64,000 nt of DNA. Origin: Prevotella sp. UBA6994. Its GTDB lineage: Bacteria > Bacteroidota > Bacteroidia > Bacteroidales > Bacteroidaceae. The stretch lies in the NCBI GenBank assembly GCA_002449845.1, contig DJXW01000037.1, positions 128,750 to 192,749 on the forward strand, read 5' to 3'. The notes beneath the pieces were generated by a model. The model was not told the origin of the DNA, ran no database searches, and saw only the letters and a program-made list of their open reading frames with translations. Of this stretch, positions 8,605 to 16,554 are shown in pieces; the stretch's first letter is position 1; each line of letters starts with the position of its first letter. The position numbers were made by a program, and so were the translations under genes.

Positions 8605-9141
8605 ATGGATTTTGGTGTAATATCGGTTAGGTACGCACGTGCGCTTCTGAAGAGTGCTACGGCAATGAAATGCGACAGTCAGGTGTATGCAGATATGCAG
8701 ACATTGGCAGCATCGTATATAAACGTGCCACAGTTGCGATTCACCATCGACAATCCTATGCTCGCCAAAGAACAAAAGAGGAAACTGCTTGAAACGGCTT
8801 GCGGACAGAAACCCACAGAGCTGACTAAACGTTTCCTGCAATTGGTTCTCGATGAGGGCAGGGAGAAAACCTTGCAACTGATGGCTAATTCGTTTGTTGC
8901 ACTCTATCGTCAACAGAAGAACATCACCCGAGGAAGACTTATCACCGCCACCGCCGTATCTCCTGAAACAGAGACGAAGATGAAGCGAATGGTGGAGACG
9001 AAGACTCAAGGAACTGTGGAGTTTCAAACCGAGGTGGATCCTGAGATAATCGGTGGGTTTATTCTCGAATATGATACTTATAGAATGGATGCGAGCGTGA
9101 AGACGAAGCTCAATTCCATCTTATCCACATTGAAGAAATAA
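8605..9141 (+). CDS. atpH: F1Fo ATP synthase, F1 subunit delta
   Basis: This 178-residue subunit binds the top of F1 to the b-subunit stalk. It begins with the typical helical domain (VRYARALLKSATA) and ends with the conserved C-terminal segment (PEIIGGFILEYDTYRMDASVKTKL). It lies directly between atpF and atpA, and its length is that of the family. Confidence 0.96.
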   Translation: MDFGVISVRYARALLKSATAMKCDSQVYADMQTLAASYINVPQLRFTIDNPMLAKEQKRKLLETACGQKPTELTKRFLQLVLDEGREKTLQLMANSFVALYRQQKNITRGRLITATAVSPETETKMKRMVETKTQGTVEFQTEVDPEIIGGFILEYDTYRMDASVKTKLNSILSTLKK

Positions 9142-9214
9142 ACCATAGGGCTTGCAGAAGTATTCTTATAAAGTATTACTGCATTCCCAGGATAATAAAA
9201 AAAAGAAAAAAGAA

Positions 9215-10798
9215 ATGTCAGACAAAATAAAACCAAGCGAAGTGTCGGAGGTGTTGCTTCAGCAATTGCAAGGCATTAGCAATCAGGCGAAGTTTGATGA
9301 GGTGGGTACCGTACTCCAAGTGAGTGATGGTGTGGCTCGTATCTACGGACTTCGCAATGCCGAGGCTAACGAGTTGTTGGAGTTTGAAAATGGCACGATG
9401 GCTATCGTGATGAACTTGGAGGAAGACAACGTGGGTTGTGTGCTTCTGGGTTCTACGGCTGGTATCAAGGAGGGACAGGTAGTGAAGCGTACCCACCGTA
9501 TTGCGTCGATTCTCGTTAACGACAATATGTTGGGACGTGTCATCAACCCTCTGGGACAAGCCATCGATGGCAAAGGTGACATCGACCTTACTGGTGCTTT
9601 TGAAATGCCACTCGACCGCAAGGCTCCAGGTGTGATTTATCGTCAGCCTGTGAAAGAGCCTTTGCAGACGGGCTTGAAGGCCGTCGATTCGATGATTCCT
9701 ATCGGTCGCGGTCAGCGTGAGCTTATTATTGGCGACCGCCAAACGGGTAAGACTGCCATTGCGGTGGATGCCATTATCAATCAAAAGAGTTTCTACGAAG
9801 CAGGTAAACCTGTTTATTGCATCTACGTGGCTATCGGTCAGAAAGCTTCTACCGTTGCTGCTCTTGTTCAAAACTTGAAGGAGCATGGTGCCTTGCCTTA
9901 TACCATTATCGTAAGTGCTACGGCTGCCGACCCTGCTGCCATGCAGTATTATGCTCCATTTGCGGGTGCTGCTATTGGTGAGTATTTCCGTGACCGTGGA
10001 CATGCGGCATTGGTGGTTTATGATGACCTGTCTAAGCAGGCTGTCGCTTATCGTGAGGTGTCACTGATCTTGCGTCGTCCATCTGGTCGTGAGGCTTATC
10101 CTGGTGACGTGTTCTATCTTCATTCACGTCTGTTGGAGCGTGCGGCTAAAATCAACGAACAACAAGAAGTGGCAGAACAGATGAACGACCTGCCTGAATG
10201 TATGAAAGGTCATGTAAAGGGAGGTGGTTCTCTTACTGCTCTTCCTATCATTGAGACACAGGCTGGCGACGTATCTGCTTATATTCCTACGAATGTGATT
10301 TCTATCACCGATGGACAGATTTACCTGGAGTCGGATTTGTTCAACCAAGGTTTCCGTCCAGCCATTAACGTAGGTATCTCAGTGAGTCGTGTGGGTGGTT
10401 CTGCCCAGATCAAGTCTATGAAGAAAGTGGCAGGTACGCTGAAGATTGACCAAGCACAGTATCGTGAGTTGGAGGCATTCTCTAAGTTCTCCAGTGACAT
10501 GGATGCTGTGACGGCAATGACTCTCGACCGTGGTAGAAAGAACAATCAACTTCTTATCCAACCTCAATATTCTCCAATGCCTGTGGGCGAGCAGATTGCC
10601 ATTCTTTATTGTGGCGTACACGGACTGATGCGTAACGTACCTATCGAAAAGGTGCGCGAGTGTCAGGATGCTTTCCTTGAGAAAGTGCGCAATGCTCATC
10701 CAGAGATTATCGAGACGTTAGGAAATGGTAAGATTGACGACGCTACTACCGATGCCATCGAAAAGATAATGGCTGATATTGCTGGCACTTATGCCTAA
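9215..10798 (+). CDS. atpA: F1Fo ATP synthase, F1 subunit alpha
   Basis: This is the nucleotide-binding but non-catalytic alpha subunit of F1. I choose the ATG at 9215 (527 residues, the family length, starting MSDKIKPSEVSEVL) over an in-frame TTG at 9152, which would add an unconserved Lys-rich leader. From this start the Walker A loop GDRQTGKT is at residues 173-180. The segment VSRVGGSAQ near the crown and the DELSE-like C-terminal region are as expected. It follows atpH by 73 nt and precedes atpG by 23 nt. Confidence 0.97.
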   Translation: MSDKIKPSEVSEVLLQQLQGISNQAKFDEVGTVLQVSDGVARIYGLRNAEANELLEFENGTMAIVMNLEEDNVGCVLLGSTAGIKEGQVVKRTHRIASILVNDNMLGRVINPLGQAIDGKGDIDLTGAFEMPLDRKAPGVIYRQPVKEPLQTGLKAVDSMIPIGRGQRELIIGDRQTGKTAIAVDAIINQKSFYEAGKPVYCIYVAIGQKASTVAALVQNLKEHGALPYTIIVSATAADPAAMQYYAPFAGAAIGEYFRDRGHAALVVYDDLSKQAVAYREVSLILRRPSGREAYPGDVFYLHSRLLERAAKINEQQEVAEQMNDLPECMKGHVKGGGSLTALPIIETQAGDVSAYIPTNVISITDGQIYLESDLFNQGFRPAINVGISVSRVGGSAQIKSMKKVAGTLKIDQAQYRELEAFSKFSSDMDAVTAMTLDRGRKNNQLLIQPQYSPMPVGEQIAILYCGVHGLMRNVPIEKVRECQDAFLEKVRNAHPEIIETLGNGKIDDATTDAIEKIMADIAGTYA

Positions 10799-10821
10799 TA
10801 TTCACTCATGATTAATATACT

Positions 10822-11793
10822 ATGCCTTCATTAAAAGAAATTAAAGGTAGGATTGCTTCTGTGAATAGCACCCGTAAGATTACGAGTGCCATGAAGATGG
10901 TTGCGTCCAGCAAGTTGCATCATGCACAAGTGATGATAGAGAATATGCTTCCTTACGAGAACATGCTCGAACATATCCTCAAGACGTTTCTTGCCAGTGA
11001 AGCTGATGCTCAGACGGTGTTTAGCATGGAACGTCCCGTGAAGCGTGTGGCCTTGATTGTCTATAGTTCCAATAGTTCACTTTGTGGAGGCTTCAATGCT
11101 AATGTCATCAAGCTGATGATGCAAGCAATGAAAGAGTATGAACATCTTGGTAAAGAAAACATCGTAGTCTATCCCATCGGGCGGAAAGTGGCAGAGAAAG
11201 CATCCAAATTAGGCTATCCTATCGCCGGAGATTTTTCTGACTTGGCAGACAAGCCCAATATCCATCAGTGTATTGACATTGCGATGGAACTTGGCACCAA
11301 ATTCTTGTATGGTGAGTTGGATCGCGTGGAATTGTTCTACCATCATTTCAAAAGTGCTGGTTCGCAGGTGCTTACTCGTAGTACATTCTTACCCATAGAT
11401 ATAACGGAGGAATTGGAGCGAGACAAGGAACGTGATTTGTCATCCACGCTCGCTACCAAGGAATCACAGGAATATCTGAAACGAAGGGAACGTGAGCGTG
11501 AGCAAGCAAGAGAACAAGAAAACGTGAAACCGCTCAACGATAATTTTATCGTGGAGCCAGACATGGATACCGTTCTTGGATTACTGTTACCCAAGCTTGC
11601 CCATTTGATGCTTTATACCGCATTGCTTGATTCTAATGCCTCTGAACATGCTGCTCGTATGGTGGCTATGCAGACGGCTACTGACAATGCTGATGAATTG
11701 TTGCGTGAACTCAATTTGCAGTATAATAAGAGTCGTCAGCAAGCTATTACAAGTGAATTGCTCGACATTGTAGGTGGAAGTATTAACAATTAA
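10822..11793 (+). CDS. atpG: F1Fo ATP synthase, F1 subunit gamma, with a charged insert
   Basis: This is the rotor shaft of F1. The N-terminal helix (LKEIKGRIASVNSTRKITSAMKMVASSKL) and C-terminal helix (SEHAARMVAMQTATDNADELL) that form the central coiled coil are well conserved. The globular part is also recognisable (SSNSSLCGGFNANV). At 323 residues it is about 35 longer than the usual 285-290. The excess is a highly charged, probably helical insert at about residues 197-238 (ERDKERDLSS and KRREREREQAREQE) before the FIVEPD strand. Last gene of the atp operon, followed 13 nt later by a terminator. Confidence 0.96.
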   Translation: MPSLKEIKGRIASVNSTRKITSAMKMVASSKLHHAQVMIENMLPYENMLEHILKTFLASEADAQTVFSMERPVKRVALIVYSSNSSLCGGFNANVIKLMMQAMKEYEHLGKENIVVYPIGRKVAEKASKLGYPIAGDFSDLADKPNIHQCIDIAMELGTKFLYGELDRVELFYHHFKSAGSQVLTRSTFLPIDITEELERDKERDLSSTLATKESQEYLKRREREREQAREQENVKPLNDNFIVEPDMDTVLGLLLPKLAHLMLYTALLDSNASEHAARMVAMQTATDNADELLRELNLQYNKSRQQAITSELLDIVGGSINN

Positions 11794-11806
11794 TTACTAA
11801 TGATAG

Positions 11807-11843
11807 TGGGGGCGTATGAATATATGCCCCCATATTTTGTTTT
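11807..11843 (+). terminator. Intrinsic terminator ending the atp operon
   Basis: A 10-bp G+C-rich stem (11807-11816 with 11823-11832, GGGGGC pairing with GCCCCC) is followed by TATTTTGTTTT. It lies 13 nt after atpG. The next gene's ATG at 11848 sits just beyond it, so that gene probably has low read-through expression or its own signal. Confidence 0.8.
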
Positions 11844-11847
11844 CAGG

Positions 11848-12528
11848 ATGCGTAAATATTTCTTTTTGTTATTGATAAGTGTTGGCTTGAATTGTATAGC
11901 TCAAACCAAACAGCAATTGCGTGACTCCCTAAAGAACGCTTCTAATGAATTGTCTTTTCATCCCGATTCCATCGACCTGAGATTGAAGAAAGCTGGTTGG
12001 AATATCCAGCTTGAAGAATGGAGAAAGGCAAAAGACGAATATGATATCGTTTTAAAAACTCATCCTACCAATATCGCAGCATTGTATTTCCGTGCCTTTG
12101 TGAATGAGAAATTAGGGCGGTATAATTTCGCCCGTCTCGATTATGAGAATCTTCTCTTGCTGGTACCTGGGAATTTTGAGGGACAATTAGGTCTTGCTTT
12201 GCTCAACCAAAAAGACAAGCATTACACAGAAGCTTACGACCAATTGAATCGTCTATGTAATCAATTCCCCGATAGTGCCGTCGCTTACGCTGCCCGTGCA
12301 GGTATGGAGTTAGAACGAAATATGTTGGAATTGGCGGAATATGATTACTCAGAAGCCCTAAAACGTGACCCTCAGCAAACAGACTACTTGCTGAATAGGG
12401 TGGAAATCAGGTTGCGATTGGGCAAACACAAGGAAGCAAGGGAAGACCTTGATTCATTATTGGCTCTTGGTATTTCTAAAGGAGAGCTAAGAGAGTATTA
12501 TAAGAGGATAAAGAGGAGTGAGAGGTGA
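11848..12528 (+). CDS. Exported tetratricopeptide-repeat protein
   Basis: This is a 226-residue protein with an N-terminal signal peptide (MRKYFFLLLISVGLNCIA) and four to five TPR-like helical hairpins (about 35-220, for example ALYFRAFVNEKLGRYNFARLDYENLL and AEYDYSEALKRDPQQTDYLLNRVEIRLRLGKHKEAREDLDSLL). TPRs mediate protein-protein contacts; no enzymatic domain is present. I use the ATG at 11848 because the in-frame upstream ATG at 11800 would place the atp terminator hairpin inside the coding region and put 16 residues before the signal peptide. Confidence 0.8.
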   Translation: MRKYFFLLLISVGLNCIAQTKQQLRDSLKNASNELSFHPDSIDLRLKKAGWNIQLEEWRKAKDEYDIVLKTHPTNIAALYFRAFVNEKLGRYNFARLDYENLLLLVPGNFEGQLGLALLNQKDKHYTEAYDQLNRLCNQFPDSAVAYAARAGMELERNMLELAEYDYSEALKRDPQQTDYLLNRVEIRLRLGKHKEAREDLDSLLALGISKGELREYYKRIKRSER

Positions 12529-12620
12529 GGGGTGAGAGGTGAGAGAATAGTTTTACTATTGGAGGACATATCTCTCACCCCTTACCTCTCACCTCTCATT
12601 TCTCACCTCACACCACTCAC
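12529..12620. repeat. Inverted GTGAGAGGTGAG/CTCACCTCTCAC simple-repeat patch
   Basis: Directly after the TPR gene, about three imperfect copies of GTGAGAGGTGAG are followed after a 30-nt centre by several copies of the complement (CTCACCCCTTACCTCTCACC). The patch can fold into a long imperfect hairpin. It resembles the other simple, partly inverted repeat patches at 18330-18385 and 35255-35400, but with a different word. Confidence 0.75.
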
Positions 12621-12624
12621 TACT

Positions 12625-12652
12625 AAAAAAGCTGCCGATTGGCAGCTTTTTT
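12625..12652. terminator. Bidirectional terminator between the TPR gene and uxaB
   Basis: The perfect 12-bp stem AAAAAAGCTGCC/GGCAGCTTTTTT with a 4-nt loop provides a T run on both strands. It serves the convergent TPR gene (plus) and uxaB (minus), whose stop codon is 2 nt away. Confidence 0.9.
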
Positions 12653-12653
12653 G

Positions 12654-14132
12654 TTAGAGTATCGTCTTCACAGCCTCAAGCATACCCTTTTCTTGGATGA
12701 GATCGAGGTCTTTCTTTACAAGCTCTGCGAGACCGGCTACGTTGTGTAAGTCTTCGCCCCAGATGAACTCTGCACCGAGAACGCCATCTGTAACCTTCTG
12801 CGTGTCACCTGTTGCCCACAACTCCTTGAGTAAGTCCATAATCTTCTGGTCGTCGTTAGGAACGATTTCGGCACCGTCGGCACGTTTTCCACCTTTATAA
12901 TATGTAATGATGGCAGCGAGACCGAATACCAAACCTTGTGGAAGTTCGCCTTTTCTTTCCAAGTAAGTCTTCACTCCTGGCAGGTCGCGAGCTTGGAACT
13001 TGGGGAATGAGTTGAGCATGATGCTCGTCACTTGATGATCAACGAATGGGTTGTTGAAACGCTCCAATACGTCAGCGGCAAATTGCTTCAGTTCATCCAT
13101 TGGGAGGTTGAGTGTCTCCATCAGTTCCTCAAACTGTACCTTGTGGATGTACTTACCCAGCACCTCGTGGTTGCAAGCATCGCGAACGATATCTACGCCA
13201 CTCAGATATGTTACTGGAGAGAGCACCGTATGAGGACCGTTCAGCAAGGTTACCTTGCGCTCGTGATATGGTTTCTCGCTTTCTGCAATCAGTACGTGCA
13301 AGCCTGCCTTCTCTGCTGGGAACTCGGCACGCAGTTCTTCGCAAGTCATGTTCTCAGCTTTCTCGATTACCCAGAGGTGGAAAATCTCAGCTTGTACTAC
13401 GAGGTTATCCTTGTAACCAATCTTTTCTTGGATTTGAGCGATTTCCTTACGTGGGAAGCCGGGAACGATGCGGTCAACCAATGTAGCGCAAACGTAGTTG
13501 TATTTTGTAAACCACTCCTTGAATGCCTCATAGTCAGCACCTAAGTCTTCTTTCCACAATTCGATATACTTGTAGATGCAATCCTTCAGATGATGTCCGT
13601 TTAAGAAAATCAACTCACAAGGCATGATGATCAATCCCTTCTTAGGATCACCGTTGAAAGTCTTGAAACGACGATAGAGCAATTGTACCAACTTTCCAGG
13701 ATAAGAAGAGGCGGGAGCATCTGTAAACTTGCAGGTGTCATCGAAGGCGATACCTGCCTCAGTGGTATTAGAAATCACAAAACGAATCTCTGGCTGTTCT
13801 GCCAAAGCCATGAAAGCTGCGTTCTGTGAATATGGGTTCAGTGCACGGCTAATCACGTCGATTCTCTCCAATGTATTCACGGCCTCGCCGTTTAATCTAC
13901 CTTGCAGGTTTACGTGATAGAGACAGTCTTGTCCGTTGAGCCAGTCTGCCATACCTCTTTCGATGGGTTGTACCACTACCACGCTACCGTTGAAGTTGGT
14001 CTTTTGGTCCATGTTCCAAATAATCCAATCAACAAAAGCACGCAGGAAGTTACCTTCACCAAACTGAATGATTTTCTCTGGCATTACGCTCTTAGGAGCC
14101 GTAAGTTTGTTTAAAGACTTTAAATTTTCCAT
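12654..14132 (-). CDS. uxaB: Tagaturonate reductase (altronate oxidoreductase)
   Basis: This 492-residue NAD-dependent enzyme of the long-chain mannitol dehydrogenase family interconverts D-tagaturonate and D-altronate in galacturonate breakdown. The nucleotide-binding start QFGEGNFLRAFVDW, ISNTTEAGIAF, the catalytic-domain segment KVTLLNGPHTVLSPVTYLSG and FNNPFVDHQVTSIMLNSFPKF are typical of UxaB. No other galacturonate genes adjoin it, so it may be a stand-alone transcription unit. A -7 box (TATCTTTG on the minus strand) is at 14174-14181. Mannitol dehydrogenase or fructuronate reductase are less likely alternatives. Confidence 0.88.
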   Translation of the reverse strand: MENLKSLNKLTAPKSVMPEKIIQFGEGNFLRAFVDWIIWNMDQKTNFNGSVVVVQPIERGMADWLNGQDCLYHVNLQGRLNGEAVNTLERIDVISRALNPYSQNAAFMALAEQPEIRFVISNTTEAGIAFDDTCKFTDAPASSYPGKLVQLLYRRFKTFNGDPKKGLIIMPCELIFLNGHHLKDCIYKYIELWKEDLGADYEAFKEWFTKYNYVCATLVDRIVPGFPRKEIAQIQEKIGYKDNLVVQAEIFHLWVIEKAENMTCEELRAEFPAEKAGLHVLIAESEKPYHERKVTLLNGPHTVLSPVTYLSGVDIVRDACNHEVLGKYIHKVQFEELMETLNLPMDELKQFAADVLERFNNPFVDHQVTSIMLNSFPKFQARDLPGVKTYLERKGELPQGLVFGLAAIITYYKGGKRADGAEIVPNDDQKIMDLLKELWATGDTQKVTDGVLGAEFIWGEDLHNVAGLAELVKKDLDLIQEKGMLEAVKTIL

Positions 14133-14173
14133 GATAATTTTTGAGTAATATTGTTTTAAATTTTATTTTGATG

Positions 14174-14181
14174 CAAAGATA
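14174..14181 (-). promoter_or_regulatory. Putative -7 box of uxaB
   Basis: On the minus strand it reads TATCTTTG, 42 nt upstream of the uxaB start. No clear -33 TTTG is seen at the right distance. Confidence 0.5.
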
Positions 14182-14244
14182 TATAATATTATGTAAGATT
14201 CTCTCGTTTTTTTCGGAAAATATTGCGTAAAGGTTTGCGTTCTT

Positions 14245-15084
14245 TTATAATTTCATCACCTCCGTAAACATTTCCTTGAAAGTGTCTGTTATATGTGTAG
14301 GCTTTTCCTTGAAGATGCCAAACATCGCACTTCCGCTTCCGCTCATTTGTGCATACAGTGCCCCTTGATGATATAGTTCACCCTTGATGTCGGCAAGAAT
14401 GGGATGAGCCTTGAAAGCAGGAGCCTCAAAGTCGTTGGTCAGTTCGTCTTTCCAAGTGATGATGGGTTGTCTGACGATGTCCCTGCACGATTTCTCCGGT
14501 TGCTTGGGAGTGATGAGCTGATAGGCTTCGCGAGTAGATACCGAAACGTTGGGTTTGACGATGGCAATATAATACCCATGTAAGTTTCCGTGCGGACCGT
14601 CTGCAGGTGCCAGAATATCACCGATGCCCGTAGCGTAAGAAGGCTCTGCCGTAATGAAGAAAGCACAATCAGCCCCCAATTTAGCCGCATATCTTTCCAT
14701 TTCGGCATTGCCAATGTTCAGTCGCATTCGTTCATCTAATAGTCGAATCATAAATGCTGCATCGCTCGAACCGCCACCAAGTCCAGCCTCAGAGGGTATT
14801 TTTTTATAAAGGTGTGCATGTATGCGAGGCAACTCAAAGTCTTTTGCCAACAGGTTGTAAGCCTTTACCACCAGGTTGGATTGTTCGTCACATTCCACGG
14901 CATTGCCCGTAACTTTCAAGTCACATCTCACGTCAGATGGAAACTCATCATTCATGTATTTGATTTCCAGTGCATCGTATAGGGGGATAGGGTAAAACAC
15001 GGTTTCCAGGTTATGGTAACCGTCTTTCCGTTTCGATACGATGTTGAGTCCAAGGTTTATTTTTGCGCAAGGAAAAATAATCAT
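14245..15084 (-). CDS. ispE: 4-diphosphocytidyl-2-C-methyl-D-erythritol kinase
   Basis: This 279-residue GHMP kinase phosphorylates CDP-methylerythritol in the non-mevalonate (MEP) route to isoprenoids. It shows the N-terminal FPCAKINLGLNIVSKRKDGYHNL, the ATP-binding glycine motif PSEAGLGGGSSDAAF, and a C-terminal MSGSGSAMFGIF. I place the start at 15084 (MIIFPCAK) rather than the in-frame ATG at 15114, because the latter lies on a -7 box at 15112-15119 and would add ten unconserved residues. The gene is transcribed away from the toxin-antitoxin region. Confidence 0.95.
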   Translation of the reverse strand: MIIFPCAKINLGLNIVSKRKDGYHNLETVFYPIPLYDALEIKYMNDEFPSDVRCDLKVTGNAVECDEQSNLVVKAYNLLAKDFELPRIHAHLYKKIPSEAGLGGGSSDAAFMIRLLDERMRLNIGNAEMERYAAKLGADCAFFITAEPSYATGIGDILAPADGPHGNLHGYYIAIVKPNVSVSTREAYQLITPKQPEKSCRDIVRQPIITWKDELTNDFEAPAFKAHPILADIKGELYHQGALYAQMSGSGSAMFGIFKEKPTHITDTFKEMFTEVMKL

Positions 15085-15111
15085 CGTTGTAGTAATTTTG
15101 TTATTCAATCG

Positions 15112-15119
15112 CAAAGATA
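15112..15119 (-). promoter_or_regulatory. Putative -7 box of ispE
   Basis: On the minus strand the sequence is TATCTTTG followed by CG, 28 nt upstream of the preferred ispE start. It supports that start choice. Confidence 0.55.
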
Positions 15120-15417
15120 AGTATAAAAAACCAAATCTCCATCATTTTATGAAAGTATTTCTGATGAAAAATCCATGGCAAGAACAAACGCCCAGAATCG
15201 CTTTGTCAATAAAAAGTGATAAAAAGGGCTCTCCAGTTTTCGATATTATTCACCAACTCCTCCGTCGCTCCAAAAAACGGCAGTTTTTGCCTTGTTTTGT
15301 AATAGGTTGATTATTAGCGAGTTGTAAAATCCATTGCATATTTATGCGTTTTGTTTTGTTGTTTTTATGCAGAAAAACAGTGTTTTTGGGCATAAAAAAC
15401 ATATTCAGTTAGCTCGC

Positions 15418-15474
15418 TAACATATAGAGTTATGCTCGTAAAGTATATAGTTACGGTCATAACTCTATATGTTA
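15418..15474. repeat. 17-bp perfect inverted repeat with 21-bp periodicity
   Basis: TAACATATAGAGTTATG (15418-15434) is the exact reverse complement of 15458-15474, with a 23-nt centre. Read differently, the 63 nt from 15418 are three 21-bp units each starting with TAA, carrying ATATAGAGTTATG, ATATAGTTACG and CTCTATATGTTACG. The layout of tandem units with flipped neighbours resembles the 22-bp family elsewhere in this window, with a different sequence. Confidence 0.75.
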
Positions 15475-15677
15475 CGTGAAAAAACGAGTTGTTTTGCACG
15501 GAAAAACCATTGTTTCAGCTTCCCTAACATCTCATTCGAGATTTTCCACGAATTTTTTTTGTAAGAATAATTCGGAGTTTAACGGGCATTAATCGATTCC
15601 TCTAACGATGATGTTGACTTTTCATGTCATGGTGTTACTTTTTTATACTAAACGCACTGTTATTAAAAAACTTTTTG

Positions 15678-15685
15678 TAAATTTG
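15678..15685 (+). promoter_or_regulatory. Putative -7 box of the toxin-antitoxin operon
   Basis: TAAATTTG followed by C, 28 nt upstream of the antitoxin ATG. No convincing -33 box. Confidence 0.5.
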
Positions 15686-15712
15686 CACTCGTAACATTAA
15701 AGCATAGCGATT

Positions 15713-15952
15713 ATGGGCATATCATTAGATAATCTGTGGGCAAAGGCCCAACGCCTCTCGCCGAGTGAGCGTCTTGCTTTGTCACGCCGCTTGGCCGAAA
15801 GCGTCACCGAGAGCGAGACCGCACGCCGTGAGCGCGTGGCAAAGGAGATGGACCTGTTCTTCGGTGGATGGGCTGACGACGAGCGCACCACCGACGAAAT
15901 CATGGCGCAGATACGTGCTGGACGTACTAAGAACACCTATCCTAAATTCTAA
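15713..15952 (+). CDS. Antitoxin of a PIN-domain toxin-antitoxin module
   Basis: This 79-residue, highly charged protein lies directly upstream of a PIN-domain ribonuclease gene (3-nt gap). The N-terminal LWAKAQRLSPSERLALSRRLAESV looks like the helical segment of unstable addiction-module antitoxins. The C-terminal part (GGWADDERTTDEIMAQIRAGRT) resembles the toxin-binding tail. It should neutralise the toxin and repress the operon. The gene is visibly richer in G+C than its surroundings, suggesting recent acquisition. The exact antitoxin family is uncertain. Confidence 0.7.
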   Translation: MGISLDNLWAKAQRLSPSERLALSRRLAESVTESETARRERVAKEMDLFFGGWADDERTTDEIMAQIRAGRTKNTYPKF

Positions 15953-15955
15953 GTT

Positions 15956-16363
15956 ATGGCCGAACTGAAATACCTTCTCGATACTTCAACCTGCATCGAG
16001 CAGTTGCGCGGCAACGAGCATGTGCGCCAGTTCTGTGTGGAGAACAACCAACTATGCTGTATCTCTGCCATCACTGCCATCGAATTGCTCTATGGAGCGT
16101 ACAATGCTCCCGTCCGCTATCGTCAGCAGGAATTGGCAAAGGCCCGGCTGCTGATAGACTATTACGATGCCGTGGGCATCGATGATATTGCCGACGCATT
16201 CAGCCGTGAGAAGGTTCGACTGGAGTCCATTGGTCAAACCATTGAGGATTTCGACTTGCTCATCGGCATCACAGCCCGCGAAAACGGTCTTGCCGTAGTG
16301 ACTCACAATACCAAGCACTTCAGTAGAATAGAAGGCTTAAAGACAGAGGACTGGCAGCTGTAA
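15956..16363 (+). CDS. vapC: VapC-like PIN-domain ribonuclease toxin
   Basis: This 135-residue PIN-domain protein, probably an RNase toxin, has the acidic active-site set expected of the family: Asp9 in YLLDTSTCIE, Glu43 in TAIELLYGA, Asp100 in DFDLLIGITA, and the closing VVTHNTKHFSRI motif. The adjacent antitoxin gene completes the module. G+C is higher than in flanking genes. A hairpin terminator lies 27 nt downstream. The RNA target cannot be read from sequence. Confidence 0.88.
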   Translation: MAELKYLLDTSTCIEQLRGNEHVRQFCVENNQLCCISAITAIELLYGAYNAPVRYRQQELAKARLLIDYYDAVGIDDIADAFSREKVRLESIGQTIEDFDLLIGITARENGLAVVTHNTKHFSRIEGLKTEDWQL

Positions 16364-16389
16364 TATTATAAAAGTTAAGGAAATCACAA

Positions 16390-16434
16390 GCAGGAAGCCG
16401 TGGCTGACATTTATCGGCACGGCTTCCCGCTTTT
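16390..16434 (+). terminator. Terminator of the toxin-antitoxin operon
   Basis: A 13-bp G+C-rich stem with one mismatch (16390-16402 with 16418-16430, GGAAGCCGTG pairing with CACGGCTTCC) is followed by TTTT. Confidence 0.8.
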
Positions 16435-16470
16435 AGAGTCCATAATAATCAGTGTCTGGTAATTCAAATA

Positions 16471-16554
16471 TTTTCTTCTGAAATCTGATTATATAAAAAA
16501 TTAATTTTGTATATTTGCCAATGATATAACTGAATCATAAAGAAAGTATTAAAA
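16471..16554 (+). promoter_or_regulatory. Promoter/leader of the fucosidase gene, shared with the gene at 18471
   Basis: The -7 box TATATTTG is at 16510-16517. TTTCTTCTGAAAT upstream and TTTTGTATATTTGCCAATGA downstream are nearly identical to 18388-18457 in front of the FISUMP gene, including the following TATAAxTGAATC. Confidence 0.65.

Larger units (their letters stand above)
15120..15712. other. Structured non-coding region between ispE and the toxin-antitoxin pair
   Basis: About 590 nt without a convincing gene. A 53-codon open frame starting at 15149 has no recognisable domain, and I do not call it. The region holds a hairpin at 15361-15400 (GTTTTTATGC pairing with GCATAAAAAAC, with AAAAAC/GTTTTT inside), the inverted repeat at 15418-15474, and the vapB promoter at 15678-15685. 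Base composition is A+T-rich compared with the neighbouring genes. Confidence 0.6.

Noticed and set aside
15041..15310. 89-codon frame (or 53 codons from 15149) between ispE and the toxin-antitoxin pair
   Set aside because: It overlaps the ispE start and promoter, has no domain and no clear translation start. Left as non-coding.
14245..16554. Genomic island bounded by the inverted repeat at 15418 and the terminator at 16430
   Set aside because: No integrase, no tRNA gene and no direct repeats flanking the module; only the small toxin-antitoxin pair shows foreign composition.
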